Shown: positions 1 to 9,538, numbered from the stretch's first letter. The stretch is 64,000 nucleotides of DNA from G963678255 sp963678255 (GCA_963678255.2 OY782778.1:372001-436000), one strand, 5' to 3'. Made by a program: numbers and translations. Notes: generated by a model from the letters alone, not told the origin.

Positions 1-318
1 CCAGCAATGGGAAAAAAAGCAAAGAAAAAGTTTGTTGAGAAATTGAATGAACTTAATATTCAAAATAAAAGCTTCACTAGTATCTTTGAATTGGCTAAAC
101 TATTAAATCCCATTATAAGAGGAACAATAAACTATTTTGGGGTATTTTGCAAGTCAGAAATGAACGAAATACTCAATTTAGTAAACCTCAAACTTAAAAG
201 ATGGGCGTTGAAGAAATACAAAAAGAGAGGAATAGTGAAATGGTTGCAACGATTATATTTAACTCAAAGAGACTTATTTGTTCATTGGAAGAGTTGTAAA
301 CCTACCTATTTTTGGTAA
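1..318 (+). CDS. ltrA: Group II intron reverse transcriptase/maturase, C-terminal part (start lies before the window)
   Basis: The reading frame is open to base 1, so the N-terminal reverse transcriptase domain is outside the window. The visible ~105 residues match the maturase (GIIM) domain that binds intron RNA and helps splicing: LNPIIRGTINYFG, the RWALKKYK stretch and the terminal LFVHW motif. It stops with TAA and is followed within 15 bases by intron RNA domain V, the normal order for a bacterial group II intron whose protein is encoded in domain IV. Family assignment is secure; whether the intron is active cannot be judged from this piece. Confidence 0.87.
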   Translation, partial: PAMGKKAKKKFVEKLNELNIQNKSFTSIFELAKLLNPIIRGTINYFGVFCKSEMNEILNLVNLKLKRWALKKYKKRGIVKWLQRLYLTQRDLFVHWKSCKPTYFW

Positions 319-332
319 AGGCTGAATGATAA

Positions 333-405
333 GAGCCGTATGAAGTGAGAGCTTCACGTACGGTTCTGTGAGAGGTTTAGGGTGAAACTCCCTTTACCTA
401 CTCGG
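333..405 (+). ncRNA. Group II intron 3' end, domains V and VI
   Basis: Bases 333-366 form the conserved 34-nt domain V hairpin: left arm GAGCCGTAT pairs with right arm GTACGGTTC. Domain VI follows at about 371-403 and ends CCTACTC. The 3' exon begins near base 407: from there the sequence matches the interspersed repeat also seen at about 12845 and 15339, so the intron is inserted in one of these repeats. The exact splice junction (403-407) is not certain. Confidence 0.85.
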
Positions 406-407
406 CG

Positions 408-588
408 AAAAAATCAAGCCCTAGGAAAAAACTTGCTATCTCCAGTCACTCTCAGGGACTCCGCCATAGCTTGCCAATGGGTAAGTTAAATTATGAGGTA
501 AACCATTGTCTTCAATCAGAATGGCTGTTCGTTCCCCTTCGAGTTTCCCTACGACTTTACGCCATTTTTTCATGGGCATTGTCTCATT
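408..588. repeat. Interspersed ~180-bp repeat, copy 1 (47-codon ORF on minus strand at 436-579)
   Basis: Starts AAATCAAGCCCTAGG and ends at TCTCATT, directly before a 206-bp unit. Near-identical copies lie at 12845-13024, 15339-15519, 15757-15932 and, inverted, about 47568-47745; a partial copy is at 3015-3162. Read on the minus strand, each complete copy has an open frame of 47 codons beginning MPMKKWRKVVGKLEGE and ending SDWR-stop. No ribosome binding site is obvious and no family is recognised, so coding is unproven. Confidence 0.85.
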
Positions 589-2310
589 GATACCTGGATA
601 TTTAATATATTTTATGGATTAATTAATTAAAATAGACAAATACACAAGATGTTTCATAGGAGCTCATATCAGGCTGTCGCCTGTTTGGTAAAAATGAAAC
701 ACCTTGTTTTGAGATTGTCCTTTTAAAAAATTGACATCTATTGGAGAAGATATGGATATTTCTTTGAGATAGTATTGTTCATTTCTTTTGTCTTGATACC
801 TGGATATTTAATATATTTTATGGATTAATTAATTAAAATAGACAAATACACAAGGTGTTTCATAGGAGCTCATATCAGGCTGTCGCCTGTTTGGTAAAAA
901 TGAAACACCTTGTTTTGAGATTGTCCTTTTAAAAAATTGACATCTATTGGAGAAGATATGGATATTTCTTTGAGATAGTATTGTTCATTTCTTTTGTCTT
1001 GATACCTGGATATTTAATATATTTTATGGATTAATTAATTAAAATAGACAAATACACAAGGTGTTTCATAGGAGCTCATATCAGGCTGTTGCCTGTTTGG
1101 TAAAAATGAAACACCTTGTTTTGAGATTGTCCTTTTAAAAAATTGACATCTATTGGAGAAGATATGGATATTTCTTTGAGATAGTATTGTTCATTACTTT
1201 TGTCTTGATACCTGGATATTTAATATATTTTATGGATTAATTAATTAAAATAGACAAATACACAAGGTGTTTCATAGGAGCTCATATCAGGCTGTCGCCT
1301 GTTTGGTAAAAATGAAACACCTTGTTTTGAGATTGTCCTTTTAAAAAATTGACATCTATTGGAGAAGATATGGATATTTCTTTGAGATAGTATTGTTCAT
1401 TTCTTTTGTCTTGATACCTGGATATTTAATATATTTTATGGATTAATTAATTAAAATAGACAAATACACAAGGTGTTTCATAGGAGCTCATATCAGGCTG
1501 TCGCCTGTTTGGTAAAAATGAAACACCTTGTTTTGAGATTGTCCTTTTAAAAAATTGACATCTATTGGAGAAGATATGGATATTTCTTTGAGATAGTATT
1601 GTTCATTTCTTTTGTCTTGATACCTGGATATTTAATATATTTTATGGATTAATTAATTAAAATAGACAAATACACAAGGTGTTTCATAGGAGCTCATATC
1701 AGGCTGTTGCCTGTTTGGTAAAAATGAAACACCTTGTTTTGAGATTGTCCTTTTAAAAAATTGACATCTATTGGAGAAGATATGGATATTTCTTTGAGAT
1801 AGTATTGTTCATTACTTTTGTCTTGATACCTGGATATTTAATATATTTTATGGATTAATTAATTAAAATAGACAAATACACAAGGTGTTTCATAGGAGCT
1901 CATATCAGGCTGTTGCCTGTTTGGTAAAAATGAAACACCTTGTTTTGAGATTGTCCTTTTAAAAAATTGACATCTATTGGAGAAGATATGGATATTTCTT
2001 TGAGATAGTAGTGTTCATTTCTTTTGTCTTGATACTTGGATATTTAATATATTTTATGGATTAATTAATTAAAATAGACAAATACACAAGATGTTTCATA
2101 GGAGCTCATATCAGGCTGTCGCCTGTTTGGTAAAAATGAAACACCTTGTTTTGAGATTGTCCTTTTAAAAAATTGACATCTATTGGAGAAGATATGGATA
2201 TTTCTTTGAGATAGTATTGTTCATTACTTTTGTCTTGATACCTGGATATTTAATATATTTTATGGATTAATTAATTAAAATAGACAAATACACAAGGTGT
2301 TTCATAGGAG
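589..2310. repeat. Tandem array of 206-bp units (8 complete plus one partial)
   Basis: Units begin with GATACCTGGATATTTA at 589, 795, 1001, 1207, 1413, 1619, 1825, 2031 and 2237, an exact 206-bp period; the ninth breaks off at CATAGGAG near 2310. Units differ only at a few bases (GCTGTCGCC/GCTGTTGCC, AAGGTG/AAGATG, ATTTC/ATTAC). Each contains a perfect 13-bp inverted repeat, CAAGGTGTTTCAT versus ATGAAACACCTTG, enclosing an inner hairpin CAGGC-TGTY-GCCTG. A TTGACA followed 18 bases later by GATATT could be a promoter in each unit. No protein-coding frame is credible. Related units lie at 15520-15680, 15933-16090, 24650-25485 and, inverted, 47285-47560. Confidence 0.95.
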
Positions 2311-2503
2311 ATAAGAGATAAGCTTCATGGTTGGTGAATTGTTACATCTTGCCTTTTCATACAAAAACAAAGAGATTTAGCCAGATATGGGCACAGATTT
2401 AGTCGTCTCATTTGCTTCTGTTTCAATCGTATTATTGCGTAAAAGAGATAGCAAGAGGATTAAAAACTATAATCATTAATTCACCATCCCCAATAATAAA
2501 GTT

Positions 2504-2530
2504 CCTGCAGCGCTAACAGGTCAATTCTAC
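2504..2530 (-). CRISPR. Orphan CRISPR repeat (27 of 36 nt) next to a leader
   Basis: The 27 bases are identical to the leader-proximal part of the 36-nt repeat at 13212-13391; the distal 9 bases are lost. The flank at 2531-2700 matches the leader next to that array. Leader-distal repeats are often degenerate, so this may be an array reduced to its terminal repeat. The adjoining 2381-2503 shows no further repeat. No cas genes are visible. Confidence 0.6.
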
Positions 2531-2671
2531 CGACTACCTTTTTTACCCGCTCTGGGAGCGGGGTTGAAGGGTGCTTTTCACGAACCTCTAAAAAAGGAGC
2601 AAAATTTACCCCTTTTTTTGAGTTTTTTCAATAGGTCTGCGCAAAACTGATTTTCACACTATCATGATACA

Positions 2672-2700
2672 AAAGTATATGATATTTTATTACCTGTCAA
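2672..2700 (-). promoter_or_regulatory. CRISPR leader promoter, left copy
   Basis: On the minus strand TTGACA (2700-2695) is followed after 17 bases by TACTTT (2677-2672). It points through the leader into the orphan repeat and is duplicated at 13533-13561. Confidence 0.5.
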
Positions 2701-2840
2701 GCAGATTATTTGTTGTTAGGATTATCCGAAAAATTCAAATCGATGGTGAATTTTTACATCTTGCCAATGGGTAAGTTAGATTATGAGGTAAACCATTGTC
2801 TTATTTATGTTCAATTCAACAGAGGTTGTTTGCAATTGTT

Positions 2841-2862
2841 GAGACGCAAAGCATTGCGTCTC
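2841..2862 (-). repeat. GTAG-type REP palindrome
   Basis: The perfect palindrome GAGACGCAA-AGCA-TTGCGTCTC. On the minus strand it is preceded by GTAG, the tetranucleotide typical of REP elements handled by RAYT transposases. Confidence 0.75.
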
Positions 2863-3014
2863 TACGAGATATTATCAAAAACAACAAATAATAGAAAAGA
2901 AATGTTCATTTTTTTTTCTTGAAAGGAAGAAACCTCTATAGGTAATCTTGATTTTCATCAATTTTCTCTGATATCTTTATATCTTATCCTATAGATGGAA
3001 TGCCATTTAATCTT

Positions 3015-3162
3015 CAATCATTGTCAGGGACTCCGCCATAGCTTGCCAATGGGTAAGTTAAATTATGAGGTAAACCATTGTCTTCAATCAGAATGGCTGT
3101 TCGTTCCCCTTCGAGTTTCCCTACGACTTTACGCCATTTTTTCATGGGCATTGTCTCATTTA
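3015..3162. repeat. Partial copy of the ~180-bp interspersed repeat
   Basis: Runs from GTCAGGGACTCCGCC to GGGCATTGTCTCATT and matches copy 1, but the outer part beginning AAATCAAGCCC is replaced. The minus-strand frame is open through it and continues from the RAYT fragment at 3227-3376, so a 120-codon frame results by chance fusion. Confidence 0.75.
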
Positions 3163-3195
3163 TGTTCAATTCAACAGAGGTTGTTTGCAATTGTT

Positions 3196-3217
3196 GAGAC
3201 GCAAAGCATTGCGTCTC
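3196..3217 (-). repeat. GTAG-type REP palindrome
   Basis: GAGACGCAA-AGCA-TTGCGTCTC; on the minus strand it is preceded by CGTAG. It directly adjoins the RAYT remnant and interrupts its reading frame. Confidence 0.75.
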
Positions 3218-3226
3218 TACGATGAT

Positions 3227-3376
3227 GAATTCTTGGTAATTACGGATAACGTGATCATAAAATCGAGTTTGCCATACTAGAGATAATTTTAATTGATGGG
3301 CATTTTTTGATACATCAGATTTGAAAGAACGGATAATCGTTGAAATAGAATTTGATACAGGAGAAATAGCCGACAT
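3227..3376 (-). pseudogene. Remnant of a RAYT (REP-associated tyrosine transposase) gene
   Basis: About 50 residues, including SISTIIRSFKSDVSKNAHQL and WQTRFYDHVIRNYQEF, closely resemble the C-terminal half of the intact RAYT at 49152 (LASIVRGFKIGVTKNAH and WQSSFHDHIIRNDQEF). The HUH part and the segment after NYQEF, with the YIxxNP tyrosine, are gone. GAGACGC palindromes stand on both sides (3196-3217 and 3403-3424), the arrangement expected of a decayed RAYT insertion. Confidence 0.75.
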
Positions 3377-3402
3377 TTGTAGAGACGTTGTGTGTAATTG
3401 TT

Positions 3403-3424
3403 GAGACGCAAAGCATTGCGTCTC
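3403..3424 (-). repeat. GTAG-type REP palindrome variant at the hsdR 3' end
   Basis: GAGACGCAA-AGCA-TTGCGTCTC touches the hsdR stop codon (TAG, 3426-3424). A second, imperfect element (TTTGTAGAGACGTTG) precedes it at about 3377. The insertion may have set the present hsdR C-terminus. Confidence 0.7.
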
Positions 3425-6420
3425 TAAGGGAGAGGCGCTTCGTTCATTCGTCTATAAATTCTTTTCATCATTAATTGTTTAACTAAGTCTCCAAAGGCTT
3501 TATCTTCGAGTATTTTTTCAAATATTTCCTGATTTTGATCAATTCTTCCGATTAATATATCAATAAACTTATCTTCAAAAGCAAATTTGAAAGTATCAAT
3601 TTTATTGACTTTAGCTTGTGTTAGCAAGGTTTCATCATCCATTAATTCAGCTTCAATCTGGTCGAAGAATAATTTGTCAGCTTCTTCAAACTCAGTTCCG
3701 AATTGTTCATTGAGTATATTAATGATTTCAGAGAGCAGGGCTTCTTCTTCTTTAGCTCTTTTTAAACCGGCTTCTGTAATCCCGCTCAACTCTCCTTCTT
3801 CACCCTTTTGAAGTTCGATAGAGCCTTCTTTGATCTTTTGTAAACGGTAGTATTCTAAAGCTACTTCATCGTCTAAATGGAGAGATTCTGAGAGATCTCT
3901 TTTTGGTAGTCTTGTTTGTAAGAGTTTTGCATAGGCATAGAATTTTTCTAAATCTGTATCAATAAATGGCATAATTTGAGACAGAAAGGCATATAGATTT
4001 GTCCAGGAGCGCAATCCTTTTTTAAGTTCATCCTGTTTATCTTCTTCGCTGATGGCTTTGTATCTGTCCACAGCCGGGTCAGTAAAGGAATACAAAAACT
4101 TTTGCTGTTTTGGATTGTTAAATTTAGTTTTGGGGTTAAAATAGACATTGGCGAATGCATCGATTTCCTGAAGCCAATAGACCTGAAATCCATCTAATTT
4201 GACTTTAAGATCGTATAGGTGGTTGATATCTGTTTCTTCTATTACAGAAGTCACTTCATAGTAGGGTTGGAAAGATTCAAAAATCGTTTTTCTATCATTA
4301 ACAAAATCAAGAATAAAAGTATCTTCTTTTCCTGGATGCATTCTATTCAGTCTTGATAGAGTTTGAACCGCTTTAACACCTGAGAGTTTTTTATCAACAT
4401 ACATGGTATGTAGTAAGGGTTGGTCAAACCCAGTTTGATACTTGTCAGCTACAATTAATAATTTATAATCATCTTTAACAAATACAGTGGGAAGTTCTTT
4501 TTCATGATATCCAGTCAATTCAGGTTCAGAGACACCATTTGGATAATTATCATCAGTTACCTTTCCTGAAAAGGCAACCAATATTTTTATGGATTTCTCA
4601 TAACCTTTACTCTTTATGTATTTGTTAATTTCTTCAAAATAGCGTTTGGCATGAAGTCTTGAACCACATACCAGCATTGCTTTTGCTTTACCACCGATTT
4701 TTTTTGAGACAATATTTTTAAAGTGTTCAATGATAATTTCTGTTTTTTGAGCAAGGTTGTGAGGATGTAAAGAGACAAATTTCCCTATCGCCTTTGCTGC
4801 TTTTTTCTTATTGAGATTGGGATCTTCTTCAATTGCTTTAGTCAATTTAAAATAGAGTTCATACGTCGTATAATTTTGTAAAACATCGAGTATAAAACCT
4901 TCTTCTATTGCCTGTCGCATGGAGTATAAATGAAAGGGTTTTGGTTTTCCATCGCTATCTTTATCACCAAAAACCTGTAGGGTTTTATATTTTGGTGTGG
5001 CAGTAAAGGCAAAGAATGAAATATTGGAATGTTGTCCTCTTATAGAGGCAGATCTTTCAATTTGTTCTCTGATAAAATCATCATCTGTATATTCGTCTGA
5101 ATCATCTATTTCTGCTAGTTCTAAAGATTTTGCTGCTAAAACTTCTTTCAGTTTATTACTTGCTTTTCCACCCTGAGAACTATGAGCTTCATCAATAATG
5201 ACTGCATATTTTCGATCTGGTAGTTCGCCAACCTTATCCACAACAAAGGGGAATTTTTGTAAGGTCGTTATGATAATATTGGTTCCATAACCCAAAGCAG
5301 AAGCCAATTGGCTACTGTCTTTATCAATTTTCTGAACGACGCCTGTTTTATGTTCAAACTGGTAAATTGTGTTTTGTAATTGCTGATCCAACACTTTTCG
5401 ATCAGTAATGACAATGACCGAGTCGAATAACCGTACGTTCTCGATATTGTGCAGACTCGACAATCGATAAGCCAACCAAGCAATCGTGTTACTTTTTCCA
5501 GATCCTGCTGAATGTTGAATCAGGTAATTTCTCCCAATACCTTCATTTAAAACACTTTCACCTATATTTCTCACTGCATCTAATTGATGATACCTTGGAA
5601 ATATCAGGTTCTCTTTTTTATAGATTTTTCCTTCAACGACGATTTCTTCTATTTGTAAGTTCACAAAGTTTTGAATTATTTGCGTCCAACTATCTTTTTG
5701 TAGAATATTTTCCCACAAATAGGCGGTTAGGTAGCCACCAGGATTTTGAGGATTACCTTTGCCATTATTTGAACCTTTATTAAAGGGAAGCCAATGTGTT
5801 TTACTCCCATCCAATTTTGTTGTCATAAAGACTTCATCCTGATCAACGGCAAAGTGAACTAAGGCTCTTTTTTTGAAAGCAAAGAGAATTTCTCTATTAT
5901 CTCGCGTGCTACTATACTGTTTTAACGCATTACCGACATTCTGACCTGTGAATTGGTTTTTTAATTCCAAAGTTGCCAGCGGAATACCATTCAGAGAAAT
6001 TAAAACATCAATACTATTTCTATTACTTGAGCTGTAAAATATCTGACGATAGACTTTCAATTTATTTTTATTATACAAATGAATTGCATCTGGATTTAGT
6101 CCAGAAGCTGGTTGAAAAAATGCCATTTGAAAACGAACCCCATAATCTACAAAACCGTTTCGAAGAATATCCAGACTACCCCTTAAATCCAGCTCTTTAT
6201 ACAATCTTTGAAGCACCCGATTTTCAACATCCTTTCCATGAATGGCAGTAATTTTATTCCAGCGTTCAGGTTGAGATTCTTGTAAAAACTGAATGACTTC
6301 GTTTTTAAATAAACCTAAATCAGGAGAATAATCTAAAGAATTGCCTTCTGTATAACCTCCCTTTTCAATCAGAGATTGGACTAATGCACTTTCAAATGTT
6401 TTTTCTGTTGTGATGCTCAT
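3424..6420 (-). CDS. hsdR: Type I restriction enzyme, R (endonuclease/translocase) subunit
   Basis: 998 residues, normal length for HsdR. It cuts DNA after ATP-driven translocation when the M2S complex meets an unmodified site. An N-terminal PD-(D/E)xK nuclease is visible (D138 in SIDVLISLNG, ELK at 152-154). The SF2 helicase has Walker A HSAGSGKS (303-310), DEAH (410-413) and FTATP, and a long C-terminal helical part follows. It is the last gene of the hsd region, 175 bp after the DUF262 gene, with RBS AAGGATC. No clear promoter is seen in that gap. The stop codon lies in a REP palindrome, so the last residues may be altered, but no functional motif is missing. Confidence 0.95.
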   Translation of the reverse strand: MSITTEKTFESALVQSLIEKGGYTEGNSLDYSPDLGLFKNEVIQFLQESQPERWNKITAIHGKDVENRVLQRLYKELDLRGSLDILRNGFVDYGVRFQMAFFQPASGLNPDAIHLYNKNKLKVYRQIFYSSSNRNSIDVLISLNGIPLATLELKNQFTGQNVGNALKQYSSTRDNREILFAFKKRALVHFAVDQDEVFMTTKLDGSKTHWLPFNKGSNNGKGNPQNPGGYLTAYLWENILQKDSWTQIIQNFVNLQIEEIVVEGKIYKKENLIFPRYHQLDAVRNIGESVLNEGIGRNYLIQHSAGSGKSNTIAWLAYRLSSLHNIENVRLFDSVIVITDRKVLDQQLQNTIYQFEHKTGVVQKIDKDSSQLASALGYGTNIIITTLQKFPFVVDKVGELPDRKYAVIIDEAHSSQGGKASNKLKEVLAAKSLELAEIDDSDEYTDDDFIREQIERSASIRGQHSNISFFAFTATPKYKTLQVFGDKDSDGKPKPFHLYSMRQAIEEGFILDVLQNYTTYELYFKLTKAIEEDPNLNKKKAAKAIGKFVSLHPHNLAQKTEIIIEHFKNIVSKKIGGKAKAMLVCGSRLHAKRYFEEINKYIKSKGYEKSIKILVAFSGKVTDDNYPNGVSEPELTGYHEKELPTVFVKDDYKLLIVADKYQTGFDQPLLHTMYVDKKLSGVKAVQTLSRLNRMHPGKEDTFILDFVNDRKTIFESFQPYYEVTSVIEETDINHLYDLKVKLDGFQVYWLQEIDAFANVYFNPKTKFNNPKQQKFLYSFTDPAVDRYKAISEEDKQDELKKGLRSWTNLYAFLSQIMPFIDTDLEKFYAYAKLLQTRLPKRDLSESLHLDDEVALEYYRLQKIKEGSIELQKGEEGELSGITEAGLKRAKEEEALLSEIINILNEQFGTEFEEADKLFFDQIEAELMDDETLLTQAKVNKIDTFKFAFEDKFIDILIGRIDQNQEIFEKILEDKAFGDLVKQLMMKRIYRRMNEAPLP

Positions 6421-6595
6421 AAAAAGGATCCTTTTCCCATGTTTTTGGGTTATTGAAATTTATTGTTTTGCTCGACTTATTAATAAGGTGAGCAACATAC
6501 ACTCTTTTAACGGCTTACTTTTACTTAAAATTAAAATGATCCTTATCTTTTCTATAATTACTTTGATAATTGAATAGGTAAGGATATTTTTGCCT

Positions 6596-8278
6596 TTAAT
6601 AATCTACTTTCCAAGTTTTAACTGCCTGTTCTGCCAGCCATTCCTGATATTTATTAACTGTTGCTATAGTCCATTCATCATATGTTGATACTTCCTGAGC
6701 AAGTCTGTTTCCACTTTCCTGATAAGCTTTCTTTTTTTCAACAAAACTTACTCTTTGCAAATCATCTCTATCCAGCAAGACCATATTCCCAAGTCTGTCT
6801 GTTATATCATTAATACCCTGTCCAAAAGTAGTATGCCATTCAGCATCGGGATTATAAGGACAAACATGTTCTAAGGTTACTTTTTCGTAATCAATTTTTC
6901 TGCCATTTTCAATTTCAATTTGAGCTAATAGAAATCGAATTTTTCTAGAAGACCTTCTGCTAGGCATTTTATAAAATTGAAAAGAGCTTTTAAATCTTTC
7001 ATCTGTAGGGTAAAGATCTTTAAACTCTTCACCATTTTTTACATGGCTTGCTCTTTTATACTCTCTATTTGAGATTTTTATTGCAATTTTATTATATCTT
7101 TTTTCTTGCTCATTTGGAGATTCATTACAGATAATGTTGTATCTTATTGAAAGAATAAAAAGATATTTTGCCAGCAGAACAAATTCTTTAGCCGTAAACT
7201 TTGAGTAAGCTGCTAACAATATAACTAAGGGTTGTTGAATAGAAAAAAGTAAAAATCCTTCAAGATATTGGATCGCTTTTTTATATTCATTATCAACAGA
7301 ATTCCACCATTCATCATAAGGTGATAGAAGAGACGCATAAAGAGGTGCATTATCCTCTAAAGATTTAAGATAAGCGCTTGCTTTTATAGGAGCGGAGTAC
7401 TGATCACGAATAGATTTAAACAAGTCTTTTTTTGTTGTATGAGAAAACTGAGAATTGTATAAATAGCGAACATAATCTGTAAAATTCTGTTCTCCAAGTT
7501 GAGTAACAATAGTACTCCAACGCTCATCCATATCGTCAAGATCAGCATCATAAACATCATCATCTTTGGATACAACAGAAAAGATATAATTCTTGATTAA
7601 ATCGGGGATTGAAAGCATAACTCCTCTGGCATTCAGAGTTTCAAATACCTTGTAAGCATTGAGACTATCTTGAACAACTATCTTTGTAAAAACAAGCGAG
7701 GTGGTATAAAACTCAATAAATTCTGCAATTTTCTTTCCGTCCTGATAATCAATTTTAGTTTTAAAAAATTCAAAAACCTTTCTTAGAAGATTGTTGGTTT
7801 TGGTAATTCCTCTTGGATTTGAAGGCTCTAAGTTTGCACATATCCCTTTAAAAAAGCTATTATTATTTCTGTTTAGTGTTAATCGACTGTCAACATTAAG
7901 AGTAATCAGATTTTTGGTTCCGATAAATCGTTTCTCAATCTCCTGTAGTCTTTCTTTATTATTATCTGCCTCAATACCTTGTTCAATCAGATTTCTTAAT
8001 TGAGCCATGGAAACCAGAATAATCATCGTTAAGGTTACAAAGCGTTGCTGACCATCAATAATTTCATAAAGATGTTTGTCTTTCTGTTGAAGTACCACAT
8101 AGCCCATATAGTGACTGCCCTCTTCTTTCAGTTCATCAATGTCATTCCAAAGATCTTCCCATTGTTCCTGTTCCCAGGAATAATCCCTTTGAAAACGGGG
8201 AACAGTGTATTTCGCACTATTACCCATTAATTCGGCAAAAGTCTGGTTACTTGGTTCTATCAATATTGTATTGCTCAT
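6596..8278 (-). CDS. DUF262/DUF1524 (GmrSD-like) putative nucleotide-dependent nuclease
   Basis: 560 residues. The N-terminal DUF262 (ParB/sulfiredoxin-like fold) shows IDGQQRF at 74-80, and the C-terminal DUF1524 His-Me type nuclease segment has LEHVCPYN and LGNMVLL. This is the single-chain architecture of GmrSD-type modification-dependent (type IV) enzymes, which cut phage DNA carrying modified bases. It starts three bases after hsdS stops, so it is translated from the same transcript. Placing it inside a type I operon suggests a second layer that attacks phages whose modified DNA escapes HsdR. Substrate and activity are inference. Confidence 0.85.
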   Translation of the reverse strand: MSNTILIEPSNQTFAELMGNSAKYTVPRFQRDYSWEQEQWEDLWNDIDELKEEGSHYMGYVVLQQKDKHLYEIIDGQQRFVTLTMIILVSMAQLRNLIEQGIEADNNKERLQEIEKRFIGTKNLITLNVDSRLTLNRNNNSFFKGICANLEPSNPRGITKTNNLLRKVFEFFKTKIDYQDGKKIAEFIEFYTTSLVFTKIVVQDSLNAYKVFETLNARGVMLSIPDLIKNYIFSVVSKDDDVYDADLDDMDERWSTIVTQLGEQNFTDYVRYLYNSQFSHTTKKDLFKSIRDQYSAPIKASAYLKSLEDNAPLYASLLSPYDEWWNSVDNEYKKAIQYLEGFLLFSIQQPLVILLAAYSKFTAKEFVLLAKYLFILSIRYNIICNESPNEQEKRYNKIAIKISNREYKRASHVKNGEEFKDLYPTDERFKSSFQFYKMPSRRSSRKIRFLLAQIEIENGRKIDYEKVTLEHVCPYNPDAEWHTTFGQGINDITDRLGNMVLLDRDDLQRVSFVEKKKAYQESGNRLAQEVSTYDEWTIATVNKYQEWLAEQAVKTWKVDY

Positions 8279-8281
8279 AAT

Positions 8282-9538
8282 TTACTCCGTTACTTTTACT
8301 TTTCCTGTGACCACTTCGCTAATTAAGGCGATGCGGTATTCTGTTAATAATTCTATTAATTTCTGTGTTTTGGCTATTTTGTCATTGATTCGGGTGCATT
8401 CGGATTCGATGTGCTGGACGATGGATTGTTGTTCTGAAAAAGAAATAGGTAAAACTATTTGAAAATTTTTAAGTTGTTCAAAATTCAATCCTTCTCGATT
8501 AGCACCTGTTTGTTTGATATATATTTGAAGTTGCCCTACAATTGATCGCATTTGTAAGTATAGATATTGTACTATTACTTTCTGATTAATTGGTCTGATA
8601 ATACAAACATGCTGATTTACATTACCTCTACCAAAACCTTTAGGTATAAAATAACATCTACCAATAGAAGCCCCTGTAATATTTAATAAAATATCATTTT
8701 CTTGAATTCGACTATTACTCATCCCTTCGTCAATTATCTCAGAAATATAAGCAACATCTTCAAGCTTTAAACCATCAAAATGTATATTTTGACTTCTCAA
8801 AAAAGGTATTCCACTTGTTTGATATACTGAAGAACCCCCAGATGGAGTTACACCACTACCAATTTTAAACACTAAATATTTCAATCTCTTCACTACCCAA
8901 TGTTCAGGAATTTCACCCAGCCATTCTATACCAGAGTTTTTCATTTTTACATCGGGATTAATACCTTTAGTAACTGCATGATTGATGATAGCTGTCTTTT
9001 CTTCTTCGTAAAGTTCGAGCAAGCGTTTCTTGTCGGCGATTAGTTCATCTATTTCAAAAGTTTTACGGTCAAGATAGTTGGCGATGGCGGTTTGTTCTTC
9101 TAAAAAAGTAGATATCGAAAACGGAATTTGACTTAAAACTTCCTGAGTCATACTGGGAACAGCAGAGCCGTATTTGTATAGATCGAAATTAATTGTTATG
9201 CACAAATAGAAAAACAATTTTGGATTGACTTCAGGTTTTATTTCCGTATAATAAGCGGTGTCTACTGACCAGAATGGGGTTTCTATAAATCGTGGTTTAT
9301 CAATAGTCCCTTTTCTACCTAAAATTACTGACGGTCCATGATGTAGAAATTGATTTGCTTTCCCAAATTCACCTCCAGTGCCGATTATCGGATACAATCC
9401 ATTTTCATCCCATACATTTTTATGATCTTGACCATTACAGATTTTAGCTAATCGTTTCAACGCTTTAACTTTCCACCCTTCTGGTATCTCCCCAATCCAT
9501 TCAATCCCGCTGTCTTTATATTTATCATATTTTATCAT
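8282..9538 (-). CDS. hsdS: Type I restriction-modification specificity subunit S
   Basis: 418 residues with the duplicated HsdS layout. The first target recognition domain starts at GIEWIGEIPEGWKVKALKRL and the second at about residue 205 with the near-repeat GIEWLGEIPEHWVVKRLKYL. Each ends in a coiled-coil spacer (ELIADKKRLLELYEEEKTAI; the C-terminal KTQKLIELLTEYR). It binds the bipartite DNA site and joins two HsdM. The ATG overlaps the stop of the rhuM gene by 4 bases. The recognition sequence cannot be deduced. Confidence 0.95.
   Translation of the reverse strand: MIKYDKYKDSGIEWIGEIPEGWKVKALKRLAKICNGQDHKNVWDENGLYPIIGTGGEFGKANQFLHHGPSVILGRKGTIDKPRFIETPFWSVDTAYYTEIKPEVNPKLFFYLCITINFDLYKYGSAVPSMTQEVLSQIPFSISTFLEEQTAIANYLDRKTFEIDELIADKKRLLELYEEEKTAIINHAVTKGINPDVKMKNSGIEWLGEIPEHWVVKRLKYLVFKIGSGVTPSGGSSVYQTSGIPFLRSQNIHFDGLKLEDVAYISEIIDEGMSNSRIQENDILLNITGASIGRCYFIPKGFGRGNVNQHVCIIRPINQKVIVQYLYLQMRSIVGQLQIYIKQTGANREGLNFEQLKNFQIVLPISFSEQQSIVQHIESECTRINDKIAKTQKLIELLTEYRIALISEVVTGKVKVTE

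Larger units (their letters stand above)
2316..3060. repeat. Left copy of a ~0.7-kb direct repeat flanking the type I R-M region
   Basis: From 2504 on, this stretch matches the sequence starting at 13365 with a constant offset of 10861 bp and only scattered substitutions; after a few indels the offset is 10856 at 2995. Upstream, 2316-2380 matches about 13100-13160. It contains a CRISPR leader, a broken CRISPR repeat and one GAGACGC palindrome. Both copies point the same way and enclose the hsd genes. Confidence 0.85.

Noticed and set aside
589..2310. The 206-bp array as a CRISPR
   Set aside because: Units are contiguous and nearly identical over their whole length; there are no unique spacers.
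2710..2922. 70-codon frame starting MLLGLSEKFKSM and its twin at 13571-13801
   Set aside because: Both lie upstream of the CRISPR leader promoter in duplicated repeat DNA, run through a REP palindrome and have no ribosome binding site; the shared frame follows from the duplication.
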